Positions 1 to 7,251 of a stretch of DNA of 43,941 nucleotides are shown piece by piece (the first letter of the stretch is position 1; every line of letters begins with the position of its first letter). The position numbers and the translations under genes were made by a program. Source of the DNA: Bacteroides sp. 224 (GTDB taxonomy: Bacteria > Bacteroidota > Bacteroidia > Bacteroidales > Bacteroidaceae); contig NZ_QVMK01000023.1 of NCBI RefSeq assembly GCF_010500995.1, positions 1-43,941 on the forward strand, given 5' to 3'. The notes beneath the pieces were generated by a model that made no database searches, was not told the DNA's origin, and saw only the letters and a list, made by a program, of their open reading frames with translations.

Positions 1-99
1 AATCTCACGAATCCGAAAATGAAAAGCGTGAGCATCGTTGGACTTCTTTTCTTTCATTGGTTGAGTCGTTAAAGAGTCAACCATATCTACAAAAAGACA
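1..99 (+). mobile_element. Probable 3' end of an insertion sequence (left copy)
   Basis: Positions 7-99 are the exact reverse complement of 43849-43941, and the match stops sharply at position 100. One frame is open from the window edge to a TAA at 70-72 and ends in residues KSVSIVGLLFFHWLSR, which looks like a transposase C-terminus. The outer edge, read inward from the other copy, begins tgtctttttgtagatatgg, a plausible IS terminal repeat. A second frame is also open here, so the coding frame is not certain. The rest of the element lies outside the window, so the family cannot be named. The repeat itself is certain; the IS reading is inference. Confidence 0.45.
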
Positions 100-173
100 C
101 AATGTGGCAACAAGTATGACACTTAGTTAGGTATTCATTAAAAAAGCATATTGTATATTTTCTTTATAAATAG

Positions 174-243
174 AATGAACACAGAGTCACAAAGACACAG
201 AGAAAGAATATAAACTCTGTGTCTTTGTGACTCTGTGTTCATT
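174..243. repeat. Perfect 29-bp inverted repeat (long hairpin)
   Basis: The arms 174-202 and 215-243 are perfectly complementary over 29 bp around a 12-nt loop. Each arm carries the iterated word cacagag/gtcacaaagacac. The hairpin lies about 40 bp upstream of the promoter-like box for the LRR gene. It has no T-run suited to a terminator. It may be a mobile palindromic repeat or a barrier to transcription coming from the IS end on its left. No gene is visible in 100-314. Confidence 0.9.
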
Positions 244-280
244 AATTATTTTTATTCAACTCGTTTATAAATCATTTTTT

Positions 281-288
281 TATATTTG
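281..288 (+). promoter_or_regulatory. Bacteroidetes -7 box TATATTTG for the LRR gene
   Basis: TATATTTG fits the Bacteroides sigma-ABfr -7 consensus TAnnTTTG and lies 26 nt before the ATG at 315. The -33 element is weak. Confidence 0.5.
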
Positions 289-314
289 CAGCCGATAAAT
301 TAAATACTTAATAG

Positions 315-2309
315 ATGAAACACGTCACTAAATCCCTATTCTTACTACTTCTCGCGCTATCTGCCACTCTGCAAGCGCAAAACAACAACGACAGAGTAGT
401 TATCCCCAATAAAGAAATGAGAGAATATTGCCTCAACAATTTCGATACTAATAAAGATGGAATGATCTCTAAAGAAGAAGCAGCGCAAGCCAAAGAATTT
501 TATCTCCTCTTTTGGGAGCAAAAAGCTTCAACAATTGAAGGACTTCAATACTTTTACAATTTAGAGTCAATTACCATCAATAACAATCTGATACTTAACT
601 TTGACGCACGTCCTTTTAAGAATTTGAAAACATTATCTTTGTATAGCAATAGTCTGAACAAAATATATCTGGCAGATAGTCAGGTGCTCGAAGAGCTTAG
701 TCTTTCTTCTCGCCGTAAGTTGGTTTTGGACTTTCATAAGAATGTAGCCTTGCAAAAACTCAGTTTGAATCTTCCTCGCGTAGATCAGATAGATGTAAGC
801 AATCATCCCCATCTAAAAAAGCTCTCCCTGTCTAAAATGTCATTACAAGCATTCAATGTTGGCGCACTTACCGAACTCGAATCTTTGGAGTTGACCGAGA
901 TGAATCTACCGGAACCATTGGATCTCTCGAAGAATGTACACCTGAAAGAACTCACAATCAAAGAATGCAAACTAACTCAAATCGACCTATCTCACAATTC
1001 TGAACTAAAGAAATTAGATTTGCAAAACAATCAACTCACTACCATCGATCTAACAACAAATGTAAACCTTGAAAACATCTATTTGAATACTAATTCATTA
1101 ACTAAGCTAAACATCTCTAACAATAAAAAACTAAATAAATTGACTTGCGGAGAAAATGAATTGACTTCGTTAATCGTAAGCAAGAATCCTCTATTAACTT
1201 ATTTAGATTGCGAACATAATAATTTAACCAAACTAAACCTCAGCAAGAACAGACAACTAATGACTTTAGATGTCAGATCAAACCCAATTCGCCTCAGTGA
1301 TATAAAGTTGGGTACTGTGCCCGGAAAAGAATTGGGTATAGATATTGATATTCCGGACGAGCAGAGAATCACATCGGAACAAGCCATTGAAAGATTAGAA
1401 AGTGATCTTCAAAAAGTGAATGATGCTGATTTTCATCTGTTAGTACCATATACCAACGGTAAAGAATGGGGACTTTTAGACAGCAGAACCGGAAAGTCTG
1501 TTATGAAACCTTGGTTAAACAATATTTATTTTTTTACACCCAACAATAAAGCTTATACTTATCAGGGTCAGCTAATTAATCTATATGTTAAGAACGGGAA
1601 ATTGTCTTTCAAAAAAGAAGAACAAGAATTTTCGGGTGTAGAATTTATGGCATACAAAGAAGAGAAGTCTACCATCAAAGTAATCCCCTTAAATAGTGGA
1701 TTCAAAGGATTTACCGTCGATGAAAAAGGAGAACTGGCATCCTACTCCGCTTTATACCATGCGCAAGGAGTTCACGGATTCAATATTATTCCGTTTAAAT
1801 ACAAAGGAAAATACTATGCGTGGGCTACTTTAAAGGACGCCAATTATCAAAAAGTAATTATTGATGAAAACGGAGACTATGCTCCTGCATTCAATGGTAT
1901 TTATAAAAACATTGAAAGGTGTTTCCATGTTCCTGCCGAAGAAGGTAAATGGTTTTTTGTAGAAGATTTGGAAGGGAACTCCTATTTCCAAAATATGGAA
2001 GGGGAACGGAAGATGGAGAATGTATTCGACATAAACCCTTATCGAAAAGGCAACTCCACTTTTGGCTATGTGATTGTTCCATCCAAAGGACAAGACGGTG
2101 TTTTTGACTTGATGAAGCTTGAATGGAAAATAAAACCACAATCCTCCTTTGTATTCAACAGGTTGAATTATGCGTCGAAAGAAGACTTAAGCCGGTATTC
2201 TCACTTACCCAAAGACCGGGATAAAGCATTGATTTATATTTTGGTGAAGAATAAAAAACATAAAATGTTCTTTATGGATTTGGAGGGGAAGAAGTATGTT
2301 GTGCAATAA
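315..2309 (+). CDS. Secreted leucine-rich-repeat protein with EF-hand and WG-like domain
   Basis: This 664-aa protein begins with a Sec signal peptide (residues 1 to about 21, ending LQAQ). It is followed by an EF-hand-like calcium loop, DTNKDGMISKEE at residues 44-55, with acidic or polar residues at the expected positions. Residues about 60-345 form at least ten leucine-rich repeats of the bacterial type (LxxLxLxxN/ LTxIDLSxNxxL spacing). The C-terminal 300 residues contain a WG-repeat-like stretch (NGKEWGLLDSRTG near residue 380) and aromatic beta-rich sequence. Bacteroides LRR proteins of this type are usually exported or surface-exposed binding proteins; the ligand cannot be read here. 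It is a single-gene unit with its own -7 box, followed by a large palindromic repeat. Confidence 0.8.
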   Translation: MKHVTKSLFLLLLALSATLQAQNNNDRVVIPNKEMREYCLNNFDTNKDGMISKEEAAQAKEFYLLFWEQKASTIEGLQYFYNLESITINNNLILNFDARPFKNLKTLSLYSNSLNKIYLADSQVLEELSLSSRRKLVLDFHKNVALQKLSLNLPRVDQIDVSNHPHLKKLSLSKMSLQAFNVGALTELESLELTEMNLPEPLDLSKNVHLKELTIKECKLTQIDLSHNSELKKLDLQNNQLTTIDLTTNVNLENIYLNTNSLTKLNISNNKKLNKLTCGENELTSLIVSKNPLLTYLDCEHNNLTKLNLSKNRQLMTLDVRSNPIRLSDIKLGTVPGKELGIDIDIPDEQRITSEQAIERLESDLQKVNDADFHLLVPYTNGKEWGLLDSRTGKSVMKPWLNNIYFFTPNNKAYTYQGQLINLYVKNGKLSFKKEEQEFSGVEFMAYKEEKSTIKVIPLNSGFKGFTVDEKGELASYSALYHAQGVHGFNIIPFKYKGKYYAWATLKDANYQKVIIDENGDYAPAFNGIYKNIERCFHVPAEEGKWFFVEDLEGNSYFQNMEGERKMENVFDINPYRKGNSTFGYVIVPSKGQDGVFDLMKLEWKIKPQSSFVFNRLNYASKEDLSRYSHLPKDRDKALIYILVKNKKHKMFFMDLEGKKYVVQ

Positions 2310-2354
2310 TAGGCTCTCTATATACCACAGAAAAATATCAGAATTCATCCTATA

Positions 2355-2495
2355 TCAATTGCCGTCAGTTTTAACTGACGGATAAAGAAAAGCAGCACAA
2401 TGTTTTCCCGGCTTTAGCCAAAACTTATTTCCTTTGGCTAAAGCCCTGTAAAAAGCCTCCTATTTTATCCGTCAGTTAAAACTGACGGCAATTGA
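2355..2495. repeat. Nested palindromic intergenic element
   Basis: The outer arms, 2355-2386 and 2464-2495, are perfect 32-bp reverse complements. Each arm contains a near-palindrome of its own, ccgtcagttttaactgacgg. Between them lies a second perfect 13-bp hairpin (2410-2422 with 2433-2445, core ggctttagcc). The whole 141-bp unit can fold as one long stem or as a cruciform with three stems. It occupies most of the 372-bp gap between the LRR gene and the GH20 gene. It resembles a repetitive extragenic palindrome rather than a simple terminator. Confidence 0.9.
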
Positions 2496-2522
2496 CATCC
2501 TTCTTATTTCAATGAGTTTCAT

Positions 2523-2530
2523 TATTTTTG
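2523..2530 (+). promoter_or_regulatory. Possible -7 box TATTTTTG for the GH20 operon
   Basis: TATTTTTG fits TAnnTTTG but would give a 5' leader of roughly 145 nt before the GH20 start. Nothing else promoter-like was seen in 2531-2681. Confidence 0.3.
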
Positions 2531-2681
2531 CGCTCTAACGATATAAGCTACTATGTCATATATAAAAGTGACGCTTCATTGCGTATAGAGTACAAAGGAT
2601 AGATATCCTTCCCCTAATTCTTGTAGCATAACCAAAAATAATATACCTTTACTCCGCTTTTTAAAATAAGCAACCAAATAT

Positions 2682-4295
2682 ATGCATAACATGAAACATA
2701 GAATCCTATTTTTGCTTTTAAGCTACTTGTTATTGAGTAATCAATTGATTCATTCAATCCCCGGAATAATTCCTCAGCCCAAAGAGGTCACTTCGGGTAA
2801 AGGAGTTTTTGAATTAACTAAATTCATTACTATTATTTATCAAGACGAGCGACAAGCCGAAAACGCGGAATATCTTTACGATGAATTAAAAAAGGAATAT
2901 GGATTCTCTCTACTTATCAATCAAAAGAACAGACCTCAAAATGGTTCTATTTTCTTAAAAGAAAATCCCACCATTCCCGAAGAGGGCTATAAACTAACAG
3001 TCGATAAAAAACAAATAATCTGCGAGGCATCTACCCCAACAGGCATGTTTTATGCCATACAGAGCTTTTTACAAAGTATTATCTCGGAAGATAAAAGCTA
3101 TTTTATCCTCTGTATGAATGTGGAAGATGCCCCACGCTATCCCTGGCGGGGTATGATGCTGGATGTGGCCCGTCATTTCCATAACAAAGAAACCGTTATG
3201 AATCTATTGGACGCCATGGCACGACTCAAAATGAATCGCTTCCACTGGCATTTAACCGATGAAGATGGTTGGAGAATTGAAATCAAAAAATACCCCAAAT
3301 TAACTCAGGAAGGAGCCGTTGGCAATTGGAGCGACCGCATGGCTTACCCTAAATACTTTAGCCAACAGGATGTTAAGGAAATTGTTGAGTACGCCCGCCT
3401 CCGGCATATCACCGTTATTCCTGAGATAGATATGCCCGGACATGCATCGGCCGCCTCTCGCGCCTACCCCGAAATTTCTGCCGGAGGCGAAGGACGTTGG
3501 GCCGGCTTCACGTTCCATCCTGCCAAAGAATCTACTTATCGTTTTTTAGAGGATGTACTGACCGAAGTGGCGGAACTATTCCCCGGTCCATATATACACA
3601 TTGGTGGAGATGAGGTACACTTCGGCAATCAGGTATGGTTTACCGATCCGCAAATTCAGAAGTTTATAAAAGACAAACAATTGGGCGATGAATCGGGACT
3701 CGAACACTATTTCCTGCGCCGCGTATCGGATATCGTAAAAAACCTTGGAAAGACAACCGTTGGTTGGGATGAAATGATTGCGTCAGGCATCCCATCCCAT
3801 CAAGCAGTTATTATGTGGTGGCGTCATGATAAAAGAGAACAACTGGAAAAAGCATTGTCTCAAGGATTCAATGTAGTTATGACACCTCGCATACCTTGCT
3901 ACCTCGATTTTGTGCAAGATAACACACAAAAGATTGGGCGCCGTTGGGGAACAGATTTTAATTCGCTTTTCACTGTTTATAAGTTTCCCAAACCTGTAGA
4001 ATCTATTATCTCTGCTTATCCGGATCAGATAATGGGCATGCAAGCTTCTGTATGGACTGAGAGAATGGCAGGCACCAAACGTCTTTACTATATGATTTTC
4101 CCTCGTTTGGTAGCTATATCCGAAAATGCCTGGAGCGCAGACAAAGTAAAAAACTATGATTCCTTTATGAAAAGACTTAAAAATTTCCTTCTATATTTAG
4201 ATCGCAAAGGGATTAACTACTTCAATCCTTTTGACGTTAACTCAACACCGGAACCCTGGGGACCCACCAAAAAAGATGTAATTGCAGAAGGATAA
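2682..4295 (+). CDS. Glycoside hydrolase family 20 beta-N-acetylhexosaminidase
   Basis: This 537-aa exported enzyme removes terminal beta-linked GlcNAc or GalNAc from glycans. It has an N-terminal hydrophobic signal segment; a second ATG at 2691 (MKHRILFLLL) is an equally good start. A GH20b-type N-terminal domain spans about 30-150, then the GH20 catalytic barrel begins at YPWRGMMLDVARHF (about 153). Signature stretches HWHLTDEDGWR (188-198) and PEIDMPGH (247-254) are present. The catalytic Asp-Glu pair of the substrate-assisted mechanism is in HIGGDE at 310-311. The size is normal for the family and the motifs are intact. A nucleosidase follows after 17 nt, probably in the same transcript. 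No lipobox is apparent, so a periplasmic location is likely. Confidence 0.92.
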   Translation: MHNMKHRILFLLLSYLLLSNQLIHSIPGIIPQPKEVTSGKGVFELTKFITIIYQDERQAENAEYLYDELKKEYGFSLLINQKNRPQNGSIFLKENPTIPEEGYKLTVDKKQIICEASTPTGMFYAIQSFLQSIISEDKSYFILCMNVEDAPRYPWRGMMLDVARHFHNKETVMNLLDAMARLKMNRFHWHLTDEDGWRIEIKKYPKLTQEGAVGNWSDRMAYPKYFSQQDVKEIVEYARLRHITVIPEIDMPGHASAASRAYPEISAGGEGRWAGFTFHPAKESTYRFLEDVLTEVAELFPGPYIHIGGDEVHFGNQVWFTDPQIQKFIKDKQLGDESGLEHYFLRRVSDIVKNLGKTTVGWDEMIASGIPSHQAVIMWWRHDKREQLEKALSQGFNVVMTPRIPCYLDFVQDNTQKIGRRWGTDFNSLFTVYKFPKPVESIISAYPDQIMGMQASVWTERMAGTKRLYYMIFPRLVAISENAWSADKVKNYDSFMKRLKNFLLYLDRKGINYFNPFDVNSTPEPWGPTKKDVIAEG

Positions 4296-4312
4296 AACAA
4301 ACTCATAAAAGA

Positions 4313-4882
4313 ATGAAAACAATTCTTATTAGTTATGCTGTGAAAGAGGAATTCAGCCCTTTACATACAGAAAAACTAAATATTCAATATGTACTAACAG
4401 GAATTGGTAAAGCACGCTCGGCCATGAAGCTGACAGAAGCGATTATCAAATATCAGCCGGATGTTGTTATTAATGTAGGAACGGCAGGTACCATCACTCA
4501 TCAGGTGGGCAATATATTTACCTGCCTTCGTTTTGTAGACAGAGATTACCAGCAAACCAAGCTTCCGGGAATTGAATATGAAATTGATCATTCCGAATTA
4601 TTTAAGAAAGATTCATCGCTTGACAGTTGGTTAAGAAATCACGATCGGACAGGTATTTGCAGCACAGGCGATACTTTCGTAACAGAAGCCGCTTCTTTTC
4701 AGGAAGATGTAGTAGATATGGAAGCCTATGCTCAGGCTTTAGTCTGCAAAGAATTCAACACCCCATTCTTTTCTGTTAAATATGTGACGGATATCATCGG
4801 GCAGAATTCGGTTAAACACTGGGAAGACAAGCTGTCAGATGCTCAACGAGCACTAACAGCTTGGGTGGAAGAAAGAATATAA
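4313..4882 (+). CDS. Short MTA/SAH-nucleosidase-like phosphorylase-family protein
   Basis: This 189-aa protein belongs to the PNP/UDP phosphorylase superfamily. Supporting motifs are VINVGTAG near residue 60, the substrate-binding CSTGDTFVT, and VVDMEAYAQA, whose Met-Glu pair contacts the ribose in nucleosidases of this fold. The terminal Asp of KYVTDI matches the catalytic Asp that protonates the base. At 189 residues it is about 40 shorter than typical MTA/SAH nucleosidases, with compacted early beta strands. It has no signal peptide and so is cytosolic. It lies 17 nt after the GH20 gene. The exact nucleoside is not decidable from sequence. Confidence 0.75.
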   Translation: MKTILISYAVKEEFSPLHTEKLNIQYVLTGIGKARSAMKLTEAIIKYQPDVVINVGTAGTITHQVGNIFTCLRFVDRDYQQTKLPGIEYEIDHSELFKKDSSLDSWLRNHDRTGICSTGDTFVTEAASFQEDVVDMEAYAQALVCKEFNTPFFSVKYVTDIIGQNSVKHWEDKLSDAQRALTAWVEERI

Positions 4883-4946
4883 TGCATTGTGAACTGTTTT
4901 CTATCTAATTGTACATTTATACAAATACAAATTCTCGCCAATACCA

Positions 4947-4954
4947 TACCTTTG
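4947..4954 (+). promoter_or_regulatory. -7 box TACCTTTG upstream of the GH28 gene
   Basis: TACCTTTG is a full match to TAnnTTTG, 17 nt before the ATG at 4972. An upstream in-frame ATG at 4909 would precede this promoter, which argues for the 4972 start. Confidence 0.6.
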
Positions 4955-4971
4955 GGGAAAAATTGTATATC

Positions 4972-6372
4972 ATGAAAAAACTGTTCTCAAAAACCTTTCC
5001 GGGAGCGTGTATCCTCCTGGTATTTATGTCTTGTAGTTCTCCCCGTGGATACTACGAAACGGTAGAAGTAAAAGCACCTTTCCCCATGGAGCCAATCAAA
5101 GTATATGTATATCCTGAAAAGGATTTCCCGATAACCAGTTACGGCGCCGTTGAAGGAGGAGAAACAATCAATACCGAAGCCTTCAAAAAAGCAATCGAAG
5201 CTTGTAATAAAGCCGGTGGCGGAAAAGTAATAGTTCCGGCCGGAATCTGGCTTACCGGTCCTATTCATTTTAAAAGCAATATAAACCTTCATTTGGAAGA
5301 GAATGCCGTAGTTAAATTTACCGATAATCCCACCGATTACCTACCGGCAGTTATGACTTCCTGGGAGGGGATGGAATGTTACAACTATTCTCCCCTACTC
5401 TATGCTTTCGAATGCGAAAATGTAGCAATCACAGGTAAAGGTACTTTAACCCCCAAAATGAATACATGGAAAGTATGGTTCAAACGCCCCCAACCTCACA
5501 TGGATGCACTCAAAGAGCTTTATACAATGGCCTCTACCGACGTTCCGGTGGAACAGCGACAAATGGCAACGGGCGAGAACAATCTTCGTCCTCATCTTAT
5601 TCATTTCAACCGCTGTAAAAATGTACAATTAGACGGATTCAAGATCAGAGAAAGCCCTTTCTGGACTATTCATATTTATATGTGTGATGGAGGTATTGTA
5701 CGCAACCTCGATGTGAAAGCTCACGGACACAATAATGATGGTATTGACTTTGAGATGAGTCGCAATTTCCTGGTAGAAGATTGCACCTTTGATCAGGGAG
5801 ACGATGCAGTAGTAATCAAAGCCGGACGCAACCAAGATGCCTGGAGACTAAATACCCCTTGCGAAAACATCGTAGTGCGCAATTGTAATATTCTTGCCGG
5901 ACACTCTTTCTTAGGCATAGGCAGCGAAATTTCGGGAGGTGTTCGTAACATTTATATGCATGATTGCTATGCCCCTAAATCTGTTCACCGTTTCTTCTTT
6001 GTAAAAACCAACCACCGCAGAGGAGGTTTCGTAGAAAACATTCACATGGAAAATGTGAAATGCGGCTCCACCAAAAGAGTGCTCGAAATTGATACAGATG
6101 TACTTTATCAGTGGAAAAACCTTGTTCCTACATACGAAGAGCGCATTACACACATAGAAGGAATCTATTTGAAAAATGCAACTTGCGAATCGGCAGAAGC
6201 TATTTATGAATTGAAAGGAGATGAACGTTTACCTATAAAAAATGTGGAAATCAAAGATGTACATGTTGAAAAGGTTACTGAATTCCTGAATAAAACAAAA
6301 TATGCAGAGAATGTAACAGAAGTAAATGTAACTTATGCTGAATTACAACAGGAAATTCAGGAGAAGCCGTAG
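4972..6372 (+). CDS. Glycoside hydrolase family 28 (polygalacturonase-like) lipoprotein
   Basis: This protein of about 466 aa is predicted to hydrolyse alpha-1,4-galacturonan or a related pectic linkage. The start at 4972 gives a clean lipoprotein signal (MKKLFSK...VFMSCSS), whereas the in-frame ATG at 4909 lies upstream of the -7 box. The parallel beta-helix shows the GH28 catalytic set: NND with D256, GDD with D277-D278, the AGHSFLGIGSE segment carrying the conserved His, and a basic VKTNHRRGG stretch in place of the RIK motif. The early part has the usual TSYGAVEGG and PAGIWLTGPIHFKSN motifs. It is predicted to be anchored in the outer membrane or periplasm. No SusC/SusD pair is present in the window, so it is not part of a complete polysaccharide-utilisation locus here. 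Confidence 0.9.
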   Translation: MKKLFSKTFPGACILLVFMSCSSPRGYYETVEVKAPFPMEPIKVYVYPEKDFPITSYGAVEGGETINTEAFKKAIEACNKAGGGKVIVPAGIWLTGPIHFKSNINLHLEENAVVKFTDNPTDYLPAVMTSWEGMECYNYSPLLYAFECENVAITGKGTLTPKMNTWKVWFKRPQPHMDALKELYTMASTDVPVEQRQMATGENNLRPHLIHFNRCKNVQLDGFKIRESPFWTIHIYMCDGGIVRNLDVKAHGHNNDGIDFEMSRNFLVEDCTFDQGDDAVVIKAGRNQDAWRLNTPCENIVVRNCNILAGHSFLGIGSEISGGVRNIYMHDCYAPKSVHRFFFVKTNHRRGGFVENIHMENVKCGSTKRVLEIDTDVLYQWKNLVPTYEERITHIEGIYLKNATCESAEAIYELKGDERLPIKNVEIKDVHVEKVTEFLNKTKYAENVTEVNVTYAELQQEIQEKP

Positions 6373-6393
6373 AGAAGTTAGCCTCATAATAAC

Positions 6394-6424
6394 AAAAAAG
6401 CACTTCCAAAGAAGTGCTTTTTTT
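6394..6424. terminator. Bidirectional rho-independent terminator
   Basis: The stem aaaaaagcacttc (6394-6406) pairs with gaagtgctttttt (6411-6423) around a 4-nt loop. A-runs and T-runs flank it on both sides. It can end the GH28 transcript on the plus strand and the SRP RNA/tRNA-Thr transcript on the minus strand. Confidence 0.85.
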
Positions 6425-6425
6425 G

Positions 6426-6499
6426 AGCCTCTTGTCGGATTCGAACCAACGACCCCGAGATTACAAATCACGTGCTCTGGCCAACTGAGCTAAAGAGGC
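6426..6499 (-). tRNA. tRNA-Thr (anticodon TGT)
   Basis: This is a 74-nt cloverleaf on the minus strand. The acceptor stem GCCTCTT pairs with AAGAGGC, with discriminator T and no encoded CCA. The D arm is gctcagttggccagagc, the anticodon loop tttgtaa reads TGT (Thr, ACA codons), and the T arm is gttggttcgaatccgac. One T-T mismatch sits in the middle of the anticodon stem; the other pairs are good. It lies 4 nt downstream of the SRP RNA end, so the two are probably cut from one precursor. Confidence 0.95.
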
Positions 6500-6503
6500 A
6501 GGT

Positions 6504-6599
6504 GGGCAAGCTTACTATATCGCGCCGCTACAACCAACTACCTTTGCTGCGATCAAGCCCTGGAGGATTTGAAGGGAGCTGGCCGTATAGGACTTACCC
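6504..6599 (-). ncRNA. ffs: Bacterial small signal recognition particle RNA (4.5S RNA)
   Basis: On the minus strand the RNA begins GGGTAAGTCCTATACGG and ends GCGATATAGTAAGCTTGCCC. The two ends pair (GGGTAAG with CTTGCCC, then TCCTATA near TATAGTA) to form the long SRP hairpin. The internal part contains CAGGGCTTGATCGCAGC, which fits the helix-8 apical region that binds the Ffh M domain in Bacteroidetes SRP RNAs. A perfect -7 box lies just upstream. This RNA scaffolds Ffh for co-translational membrane targeting. The ends are set from pairing and may be off by a few nt. Confidence 0.85.
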
Positions 6600-6604
6600 G
6601 GGCA

Positions 6605-6612
6605 CAAAGGTA
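6605..6612 (-). promoter_or_regulatory. -7 box TACCTTTG for SRP RNA and tRNA-Thr
   Basis: The minus strand reads TACCTTTG followed by tgcccGGGTAAG. This puts the start of transcription at or just before the first paired base of the SRP RNA. Confidence 0.75.
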
Positions 6613-6675
6613 GACATTTTTGTTAAACCTACAAGAGGTTCCGCTATTTTTTTTAGTTTTATCCGCTAAAAATAG

Positions 6676-6683
6676 TACCTTTG
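6676..6683 (+). promoter_or_regulatory. -7 box TACCTTTG for the DUF4199-to-apbE unit
   Basis: TACCTTTG lies 21 nt before the ATG at 6705. It is back to back with the SRP RNA promoter, 63 bp away. Confidence 0.7.
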
Positions 6684-6704
6684 TGCCCTATAAACAGTAA
6701 ATAA

Positions 6705-7238
6705 ATGAACGAAAACAAGGTAAGTATACAAAAATACGCCATGCACTTTGGCACATATATGGGGATATTTTGGATTTTAAAGTTTGCATTATTCCCCATA
6801 GGAATGACCAACCCTTTCTTAATGTTCCTCTTTATAGGGTTTACATTCACTGTTCCTTTCTTAGCTTATTACTTTGCTAAATCTTTCCGGGATAAGATTT
6901 GTGGAGGTTCTATTACCTTTGTACAAGCATGGGTCTTCCTTATCTTTGTATTTCTGTTTGCATCTTTATTAACTGCTATGGCACATTATATATACTTCAG
7001 GTATTTAGATCATGGACACATTATTAATACGTATGCACAGATGTTAAATACGATTCCTGAAAATGCTACCGCAATCCAAGCATATACAAATCAAATAAAT
7101 GAAGCAATAAATCAAATACGAGCAATGACTCCTATTGAGATTAGTATGCAGTTGCTATCAAGCAATGTACTCAATTGTAGCATACTCTCATTGATAATTT
7201 CATTATTTGTAGCCAAGAAGAAAAATACAATTCAATAA
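6705..7238 (+). CDS. DUF4199-like inner-membrane protein
   Basis: This 177-aa protein has four predicted membrane segments (about 16-33, 37-58, 76-98 and 155-172) and a hydrophilic loop before the last one. Length, topology and the early HFGTYMGIFWILKF region match the DUF4199 family of Bacteroidetes. The function of that family is unknown. It is the first gene of a six-gene run, 13 nt ahead of a family-2 glycosyltransferase that is its usual neighbour. This suggests a shared role at the membrane, perhaps in lipid-linked sugar handling, but that is inference. Confidence 0.75.
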   Translation: MNENKVSIQKYAMHFGTYMGIFWILKFALFPIGMTNPFLMFLFIGFTFTVPFLAYYFAKSFRDKICGGSITFVQAWVFLIFVFLFASLLTAMAHYIYFRYLDHGHIINTYAQMLNTIPENATAIQAYTNQINEAINQIRAMTPIEISMQLLSSNVLNCSILSLIISLFVAKKKNTIQ

Positions 7239-7251
7239 ATACCGTTTTTAT

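Noticed and set aside
4909..4971. Longer N-terminus for the GH28 lipoprotein
   Set aside because: It precedes the -7 box and would bury the lipoprotein signal.
6472..6669. A 65-codon frame on the plus strand
   Set aside because: It runs antisense across the tRNA-Thr and SRP RNA genes and has no protein-like features.
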